Assembly (NCBI GenBank): GCA_017462145.1
Contig: JAFTRT010000195.1
Location: forward strand, 1 to 5,588
DNA length: 5,588 bases
Reading direction: 5' to 3'
Source: Clostridia bacterium
Lineage (GTDB): Bacteria > Bacillota_A > Clostridia > Oscillospirales > CAG-272
Shown here: positions 1 to 4,170 of the stretch, one piece after another
How the letters are laid out: the number at the start of each line of letters is the position of its first letter
Position numbering within the stretch: position 1 is the first letter of the stretch
Program-made: the position numbers and the translations under genes
The notes under the pieces: generated by a model
Told to the model about the DNA's origin: nothing
Database searches by the model: none
Seen by the model: the letters and a program-made list of their open reading frames with translations, nothing else

Positions 1-164
1 AATCTACTATCGAGCTTTTGCTCTTAGCAATTTTACTTTTGTTTGAGTAGTATTCTCGTTTGAATTGTTCGAGATCCGTTACACATACTTTTTAATAGCT
101 TTGTACTTCTCTCTTGTTGTTCAATTTTCAAAGATCATTCCCCGCCTCCGCTTTTGCGGCGACT
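1..164 (-). other. rRNA operon leader (5' external spacer before 16S rRNA)
   Basis: Read on the minus strand, this is the transcribed leader downstream of two tandem consensus promoters. It runs toward position 1 and off the window. It carries a boxA-like CTTTGAAAATTGAAC element (117-135) and two small perfect hairpins with AAAA loops, CCGC/GCGG at 148-159 and GAGC/GCTC at 12-23. A CTTTGAAAA-TTGAAC sequence shortly before 16S rRNA is typical of Firmicutes rrn operons, where it belongs to the antitermination and RNase III processing region. No part of 16S itself is visible: the usual start (near GAGTTTGATC) would lie beyond position 1. No protein gene is credible here. The alternative is a leader for another stable RNA such as a tRNA cluster, which is less likely given the boxA-like motif. 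Confidence 0.7.
117..135 (-). promoter_or_regulatory. boxA-like antitermination / rRNA processing element
   Basis: The minus strand reads ATCTTTGAAAATTGAACAA, close to the B. subtilis-type rrn boxA and leader motif (TCTTTGAAAACT). In this family boxA binds NusB/NusE and protects rRNA transcription from Rho, and nearby sequence takes part in the 16S processing stem. It lies about 30-45 nt after the expected start of the proximal promoter transcript and about 115 nt before the window edge, which suits a 16S leader. The identification rests on motif resemblance and position only. Confidence 0.6.
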
Positions 165-170
165 TTTGAT

Positions 171-199
171 ATTATATCACAAGCTTTTGGATTTGTCAA
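171..199 (-). promoter_or_regulatory. rrn promoter, proximal (P2), full sigma-A consensus
   Basis: On the minus strand the -35 box is TTGACA (199-194) and the -10 box is TATAAT (176-171), separated by exactly 17 bp, so both hexamers and the spacing match the sigma-A consensus. Immediately upstream (200-234) is a run of A and T tracts with the look of an UP element. Transcription should begin near 164 and run toward position 1. A full consensus core with an A/T-rich upstream element is what one expects of a stable RNA promoter. Confidence 0.88.
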
Positions 200-278
200 C
201 ACTTTTTTCAAAAAAATTTTATTTTTTTCTTGCGTGTTGATTCCGTTGCTCGAGCGGTCCTTGGCGGACAGCTTGATC

Positions 279-307
279 ATTATACCACTTTCCAAACAGT
301 TTGTCAA
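279..307 (-). promoter_or_regulatory. rrn promoter, distal (P1), full sigma-A consensus
   Basis: The minus strand again shows TTGACA (307-302), a 17-bp spacer and TATAAT (284-279). The segment upstream (308-342) is almost pure A/T and probably an UP element. This promoter sits exactly 108 bp upstream of the proximal one, and the flanks are alike: both have GAAAAA-GT just before the -35 box, TTGACAAA at the box, and GTG-[G/A]-TATAAT at the -10. Tandem P1-P2 promoters are standard for rrn operons. Transcription should begin near 272. The upstream element reaches to within about 75 bp of the divergent gene starting at 417. Confidence 0.88.
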
Positions 308-416
308 GTACTTTTTCACAAAAAAAATGAAAAAATTTTCTACATATTGCCCAAAATGATTTTATTGCATAAAAAACCGAAAAATCACCAATACTGTTGA
401 AAAACGGAGGCGCCCT

Positions 417-1085
417 ATGACCACGATTTTGATTCGCACATTGCTGATCTACATTTTTCTAATTGCCACCGTGCGCCTCATGGGCAAGCGGCAGATCGGA
501 GAATTGGAGGTCACAGACCTTGTCACCACCTTTCTCCTGTCCGAGATCGCCGCTCTGCCCGTGACCAATCAAGACATTCCCATCTCCTATGCCCTGCTCC
601 CCATGATCGTCCTGCTTTCCTTGGAGGTCTTTTCCTCCTATATATTAGTGCGTGTTCCCAAGCTGAAATCCCTGCTCTCCGCCTCTCCCACGGTTCTGAT
701 CAATAACGGCGTTCTCGATCAACGGGCGCTGATGGAAACACGGGTGTCGGTTGACGAGCTGATCGCCGAGATCCGACAGCAGCAATTGACAGATATCTCC
801 CAGGTCGCCTATGAGATACTTGAAAAGAACGGGAAGATGAACGTTCTGCCCAAGGCGAGATATGCCCAACCCAACGCAGAGGAACTGGGACTTCAACCCA
901 AGTCCGAGCCTCTGATGCACATCGTCTATTCAGGCGGATGCTTTAGCGACAAGGGGCTTGGATTGATCAACAAGGATCGCAAATGGCTGGAATCGCAATT
1001 TGCAAGGAGAGGGATCGATAAAAAAAGGCTCTTTTTTGCCACGGCAAACCAAAAAGGAAAGCTGTATTGGCTCTATAAAACCTAA
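417..1085 (+). CDS. DUF421 / YetF-type membrane protein
   Basis: This 222-residue protein belongs to the DUF421 family (B. subtilis YetF, YdfS and YkjA are relatives). Three hydrophobic segments at about residues 3-20, 33-48 and 57-77 form the membrane part. Between the first two lies MGKRQIGELEVTDLV, the family's hallmark. A soluble cytoplasmic domain of two YetF-type halves follows, seen in the conserved pieces VLINNG, RVSVDELIAEIRQQ and YEILEKNGKMNVLPK. The length is normal for the family. The start is fixed by GGAGG at 406-410, six bases before the ATG. The biochemical function is not established; several Bacillus relatives are made during sporulation and have been linked to spore membrane properties and heat resistance. 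The next gene starts 9 bp downstream, so the two are co-transcribed. No convincing promoter is visible between the divergent rrn promoter and the start. Confidence 0.9.
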   Translation: MTTILIRTLLIYIFLIATVRLMGKRQIGELEVTDLVTTFLLSEIAALPVTNQDIPISYALLPMIVLLSLEVFSSYILVRVPKLKSLLSASPTVLINNGVLDQRALMETRVSVDELIAEIRQQQLTDISQVAYEILEKNGKMNVLPKARYAQPNAEELGLQPKSEPLMHIVYSGGCFSDKGLGLINKDRKWLESQFARRGIDKKRLFFATANQKGKLYWLYKT

Positions 1086-1094
1086 GGAGGAACT

Positions 1095-1463
1095 ATGAAA
1101 TCCCTGATTGCCACCGTTCTGCTCCTGGTGCTGATGCTTGGCGCTGTCGTGGGCAATTTCTTTTATATCAATATCACCGCCGACACCGCAAGCGCCTTGC
1201 TGGGGCAATTGCCCCGCTCCTTGCAAAAGGACTGCGTTCCCAAGGCAGAGGAGCTTTTGCAATTTTGGGAATCCCATGCCCACACCGTCACCCTGTCGGT
1301 GGGATACACCCTGGCAGACCGTGTCACCGAGCAGGCAAAGTTGCTGCTCTCTGCGGCAGAATGCGGCGATCTTTACGGTTACCAAACCGCCCTGACGCTT
1401 CTTGAGGACGCCATTTCGGATATGCGCCGTTTGGAGCAATTTTCGATTGAAAATCTGCTTTGA
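1095..1463 (+). CDS. DUF4363-type small membrane-anchored protein
   Basis: This 122-residue protein has one hydrophobic N-terminal segment (about residues 3-26) that acts as an uncleaved anchor or signal, then a Helix-rich outer part. The closing pattern LLEDAISDMRRLEQFSIENLL matches the end of DUF4363 proteins as I remember them, in which a helical region ends in an L-x-N-[IL]-L motif. These small proteins are often encoded beside DUF421 genes in Clostridia, and that pairing holds here: a strong AAGGAGG at 1084-1090 overlaps the stop codon of the upstream gene, and the ATG follows four bases later. The tight spacing suggests co-expression and possibly a shared complex in the membrane. No enzymatic motif is visible and the function is unknown. 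The family name rests on pattern memory and on the neighbour. Confidence 0.75.
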   Translation: MKSLIATVLLLVLMLGAVVGNFFYINITADTASALLGQLPRSLQKDCVPKAEELLQFWESHAHTVTLSVGYTLADRVTEQAKLLLSAAECGDLYGYQTALTLLEDAISDMRRLEQFSIENLL

Positions 1464-1477
1464 TTTTTTAAATTTCT

Positions 1478-1525
1478 CTTGCATTTATTTCGTTTGTATG
1501 ATATCATCAATATAATAAATGCAAG
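1478..1525. repeat. 12-bp inverted repeat with nested palindrome before the metallo-hydrolase gene
   Basis: CTTGCATTTATT (1478-1489) is exactly mirrored by AATAAATGCAAG (1514-1525), with a 24-bp interior. Inside lies a perfect 10-bp palindrome, ATGATATCAT (1498-1507), whose centre is within one base of the centre of the outer repeat. The right arm ends on the first G of the GGAGG ribosome binding site (1525-1529). It could be a two-fold operator DNA site or an RNA stem that limits translation of the downstream gene. No run of T follows it, so it is not an intrinsic terminator for the upstream operon. The symmetry is directly visible; the role is inference. Confidence 0.6.
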
Positions 1526-1530
1526 GAGGA
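1523..1530 (+). promoter_or_regulatory. Ribosome binding site of the metallo-hydrolase, within alternative stems
   Basis: AAGGAGGA lies seven bases before the ATG at 1538 and decides that start. Its 5' edge takes part in the right arm of the 12-bp inverted repeat. The overlapping TGCAA (1520-1524) could instead pair with TTGCA (1533-1537), which would place GGAGG in an 8-base loop. The two pairings exclude each other, an arrangement that could tune translation, though the second stem is only five pairs. Confidence 0.7.
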
Positions 1531-1537
1531 CTTTGCA

Positions 1538-2359
1538 ATGAATAACGAGATTCGCATGCTCTCCCACGAGGGCTTTTGGCAAATGATGAGCTTTATCGTC
1601 ACCACCGAGGACGGACAGGTCATCGTGATCGACGGCGGCTATTCCGAGGACGCCGAAAAGCTTTTAGGGGAGCTCAAACGCATCACGGGCAAGGAAAAAC
1701 CCCACGTGGACGCTTGGTTTCTCACCCATGCCCACAGCGATCACATCTTCGCCTTTGCCGAGCTCTACGAAAATCACTCCGACAAGTTTTCCTGCGGCGG
1801 CGTGTACTACTGCTTCCCCTCCGCTCAATATATCGAACGGTACGAATCGGACTCTCTCCCCACCATCCAACGCTTTTGCCGACTCCTGCCGAGGTTTGCC
1901 CACATTGCCGTTACGGTCTCGGCTGGAGACGTGTACAAGATAGGAGCAGCCGACTTCGCCATTCTGCAAACCGTGGACACCTCGGTGACCGAGGACATCG
2001 TCAACAATTCCTCCACCGTGATCCGCATGACCCTGGGTGGCAAAACCGTGCTCTTTTTGGGAGATGCGGGAATCGAAGCAGGCAACCGCCTGGTGGAGCA
2101 CTATGGAGATGCCTTGGAGAGCGATTACTGCCAGATGGCACATCACGGGCAGGATGGCGCCGAGAAGAATCTGTACGAAAAAGTCCGCCCTACCGCCTGC
2201 TTTTGGTGCACCCCCGAGTGGCTTTGGAACAACGACCGAGGGGACGGTTTTGACACGGATATTTTCTTCACCGTACAGACCCGCCGCTGGATGGACGAGA
2301 TCGGCACGGTCAAGCAAAATTACATCATCAAGGACGGCGACCAAACCGTTCAACTCTAA
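1538..2359 (+). CDS. Metallo-beta-lactamase-fold hydrolase, ComEC C-terminal-like
   Basis: This 273-residue protein has the motifs of the metallo-beta-lactamase fold in order: IDGG at residues 31-34, the metal-binding HAHSDH at 64-69, NNSS at 156-159, GDA at 175-177 and HHG at 202-204. The NNSS ... LFLGDA ... HHG series resembles the soluble hydrolase domain of ComEC-type and related stand-alone proteins rather than true beta-lactamases. It has no signal peptide or membrane segment, so it should act in the cytoplasm as a metal-dependent hydrolase, perhaps on a phosphodiester; the substrate cannot be read from the sequence. The start follows AAGGAGGA with normal spacing. It lies 74 bp after the DUF4363-type gene, with no terminator between, so read-through from the upstream operon is possible, and it ends at a hairpin terminator. 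The fold is secure; the function is open. Confidence 0.88.
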   Translation: MNNEIRMLSHEGFWQMMSFIVTTEDGQVIVIDGGYSEDAEKLLGELKRITGKEKPHVDAWFLTHAHSDHIFAFAELYENHSDKFSCGGVYYCFPSAQYIERYESDSLPTIQRFCRLLPRFAHIAVTVSAGDVYKIGAADFAILQTVDTSVTEDIVNNSSTVIRMTLGGKTVLFLGDAGIEAGNRLVEHYGDALESDYCQMAHHGQDGAEKNLYEKVRPTACFWCTPEWLWNNDRGDGFDTDIFFTVQTRRWMDEIGTVKQNYIIKDGDQTVQL

Positions 2360-2369
2360 CTACCGAAAA

Positions 2370-2410
2370 GGCTTCGGACACATCCGAAGACTTTCTTTAT
2401 TTTTTATTCT
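2370..2410 (+). terminator. Rho-independent terminator between convergent genes
   Basis: CTTCGGA (2372-2378) and TCCGAAG (2383-2389) form a perfect 7-bp stem around the loop CACA. The stem can extend past one mismatch with GAAA-type pairing (2367-2370 with 2391-2394). A T-rich run follows (2392-2410, broken by C and A). It ends the metallo-hydrolase transcript 10 bp after its stop codon. On the opposite strand the same stem is followed by CCTTTTC, so it may also slow transcription coming from the SGNH genes, which end at 2410. Confidence 0.8.
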
Positions 2411-4158
2411 TATTCTTCCCCGCCCAGGATCACGCAGAGCAGCGGCAGCATTGCCTTCGACATCATCTGCATTCCCTTTTCGTTAAGATGGTGGGTGTCT
2501 CCTGCGCTCTCGCAAAAGCTCTTGCGGAAGGTGTCGTTCTCCATGTAGACTCTCGAAACCAACGGGTCACCCGCATCGATCAGGGAAATACGCTCGTTGT
2601 CCGCATAGTACTCGGCGTAAATGCGCTTGAGCGCTCCTTGTGAAAAGTCCGTGCGGTTGGCACCGTCACTGTCTCTGGTCTCGTCAAACCGCCAGGTGGT
2701 GATCAGAACGATCTCAGCGTTGGGATACCGCACTAAGATCTCCTCAATGATCTGCCGCCATGCGCCGATCAACTCTCCCTCATTGGTGGAATCGATCTCT
2801 CCCAAGGGGATATTCACCTGATGATCGTTGACGCCTCCCTGTAAAAATACCAGATCGATATCCCCCGAGCCCTTGCCCGAGGTATCCCCAAAGTTGGTAT
2901 AGCGGGAGGAGTCCGCCGTGTTGTAGCAAAAGCTGTCGGTGTGATGGAACAATTGGTCCCAAATCGACTCTCTCACAGAAGCCCCCGGAGCATAAACCGA
3001 AGGATTATACGCCACGGTGCGTGCGCCTCTGCCAATATTGGTCATGTTCCATGCGCAATCCTTTGCCAGAAGCCCCATCCACTGTCCCGTGGCTCTGACG
3101 GCGTGACCGTCGGTCAGGCTGTCACCAATAGCAAGGACGTTGAGCCCCTTGATGCTCTCACACATCGCATCGTATTTTGCCTGTGGCTCTGCCACCATCA
3201 CGTTGTGAATATGGGGGAGCAAATTCCCCGCCACCAGCTTCATGCCCTCGGCATTGAGGTGATTTCCGTCGTTGACGCTCTTGCTGTATTGCTGCTTGAA
3301 GGCGTAGCTGTTCATGTTCACTCCGGAAACGTTGGGATCTCCTGCATCAATCAGGGCAACACGGTCGTTTTCCGGATAATTGACAGCCTTGATATTCTTC
3401 ATTGCGTTGGCAACGAAATCCATACGGGAGGCGCCGTCCTTGCTTCTCGTCTCCTCCCTGTGCCAGGTGGTGATGAGTACGATACGGGCATGGGGATATT
3501 CCACCAGCAGATGCTCAATCATGGCATTGAACGCCCCGTAGAGCGTGCCGATATCCTTGGAATTCACCTCTCCCAGAGGAATGCCCCAACCAAAATCGTT
3601 GGTGCCTCCCTCCAAGAGGATCATATCCACCTCGTTCGCTTGATTAGCGCTGAACGAAGGGGTCTTGTTGTATTGAATGAAAAATCCCGTGCTCCCATAG
3701 CGATAGGTGTCGGTCTCCAGCAACCGCTTGACCATAGAGGGTCTTTGCTGCGCAGGATCTGCATACGCCTCGGGATTATACGCAACGGTCCAGCCGTCAC
3801 GGCCAAGATTGGTCAGATTCCAGCCGCAGGCACGGGACATGAGAGAGATCCATTGCTGGCGCCCCTCCAAAAAGTCCCCGTCGAACAAGCTGTCACCAAT
3901 TGCCAGAACACTGAGCCCCTTTAACTCGTCGGCAAGCGCTTGTTGTTCAGCAGTAAGGGTCAGCCACGTGTTGTCCTCGGGTACAGTGATCCCACCCTGG
4001 TGTTTTGTAGTGGTTTCCGATTCCTCGGTGGTGCCGCTTTCGCTTGGCAATTCGGTAGTATCCTTCATATCATCATCTCCATTGGCGCAGGAGGCTGCGC
4101 ATAAAACCGTTATGACCGCCAAAAGAGCAGCCAGAATTCTGATCGGCGTTGCTTTCAT
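2410..4158 (-). CDS. Lipoprotein with two tandem SGNH/GDSL-type hydrolase domains
   Basis: This 582-residue exported protein is predicted to be an esterase on the outer face of the cell membrane. A signal peptide (Lys2, Arg7, hydrophobic core 8-19) ends in AASC with Cys24 as the likely lipidated residue; the Ala at -3 is not the usual Leu, so lipidation is probable but not certain. A D/E/S/T-rich linker follows (25-62). Domain 1 has GDSL with Ser90, NLG with Gly119, GGTND with Asn187, and DGNH with Asp297 and His300. Domain 2 repeats this 257 residues later: Ser347, Gly376, Asn444, Asp554 and His557. Both active sites look complete. Such enzymes commonly remove acetyl or other acyl groups from glycans; the substrate here is unknown. 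The start lies 12 bp after the stop codon of the upstream SGNH gene, with a weak GGAAGA very close to the ATG, so translation may be coupled. Confidence 0.88.
   Translation of the reverse strand: MKATPIRILAALLAVITVLCAASCANGDDDMKDTTELPSESGTTEESETTTKHQGGITVPEDNTWLTLTAEQQALADELKGLSVLAIGDSLFDGDFLEGRQQWISLMSRACGWNLTNLGRDGWTVAYNPEAYADPAQQRPSMVKRLLETDTYRYGSTGFFIQYNKTPSFSANQANEVDMILLEGGTNDFGWGIPLGEVNSKDIGTLYGAFNAMIEHLLVEYPHARIVLITTWHREETRSKDGASRMDFVANAMKNIKAVNYPENDRVALIDAGDPNVSGVNMNSYAFKQQYSKSVNDGNHLNAEGMKLVAGNLLPHIHNVMVAEPQAKYDAMCESIKGLNVLAIGDSLTDGHAVRATGQWMGLLAKDCAWNMTNIGRGARTVAYNPSVYAPGASVRESIWDQLFHHTDSFCYNTADSSRYTNFGDTSGKGSGDIDLVFLQGGVNDHQVNIPLGEIDSTNEGELIGAWRQIIEEILVRYPNAEIVLITTWRFDETRDSDGANRTDFSQGALKRIYAEYYADNERISLIDAGDPLVSRVYMENDTFRKSFCESAGDTHHLNEKGMQMMSKAMLPLLCVILGGEE
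2428..3921 (-). repeat. Tandem duplication of the SGNH domain within the lipoprotein
   Basis: Two copies of about 240 residues (roughly residues 80-318 and 337-577) follow each other in register at a 257-codon (771-bp) offset. Shared pieces include KGL-x-VLAIGDSL, TVAYNP, IPLGE, IVLITTW, ETR-x-x-DGA-x-R-x-DF and LIDAGDP. The relation is still visible in DNA: CTGTCACCAAT occurs at 3119-3129 and 3890-3900, and TGAGCCCCTT at 3141-3150 and 3912-3921, each pair exactly 771 bp apart. The copies have diverged too far to be a recent or unstable repeat. Confidence 0.85.
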
Positions 4159-4170
4159 TTTCTTCCGCTA

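Noticed and set aside
114..359. Open frames of 81 codons (plus strand) and 63 codons (minus strand) in the AT-rich left region
   Set aside because: They lie across the tandem rrn promoters and leader, lack ribosome binding sites and have compositions that follow from the A/T tracts.
347..395. Possible promoters for the DUF421 gene: TTGCCC-N17-TAAAAA (347-375) and a sigma-G-like GCATA-N17-CAATACT (367-395)
   Set aside because: Each matches its consensus only partly in a very A/T-rich stretch where such matches occur by chance; neither is strong enough to annotate.
930..1484. A 184-codon minus-strand frame across the DUF421 and DUF4363-type genes
   Set aside because: It runs antisense to two well-supported genes, has no recognisable domain and is rich in Gln, Gly and Cys as shadows of real genes often are.
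1511..1516. A perfect TATAAT before the metallo-hydrolase gene
   Set aside because: No -35 box lies at a usable distance, and the transcript would start inside the ribosome binding site.
1478..1525. The inverted repeat as a terminator for the DUF421 operon
   Set aside because: The stem is A/T-rich with a 24-base interior and is followed by GGAGGAC rather than a run of T.
1538..2359. A true beta-lactamase (antibiotic resistance) assignment
   Set aside because: Only the fold motifs are shared; there is no signal peptide, and the NNSS/GDA/HHG motifs fit the ComEC-like group instead.
2941..3924. A 327-codon plus-strand frame opposite the SGNH lipoprotein
   Set aside because: The minus-strand frame has complete catalytic motifs twice over; the opposite frame has no domain and owes its length to the codon bias of the real gene.
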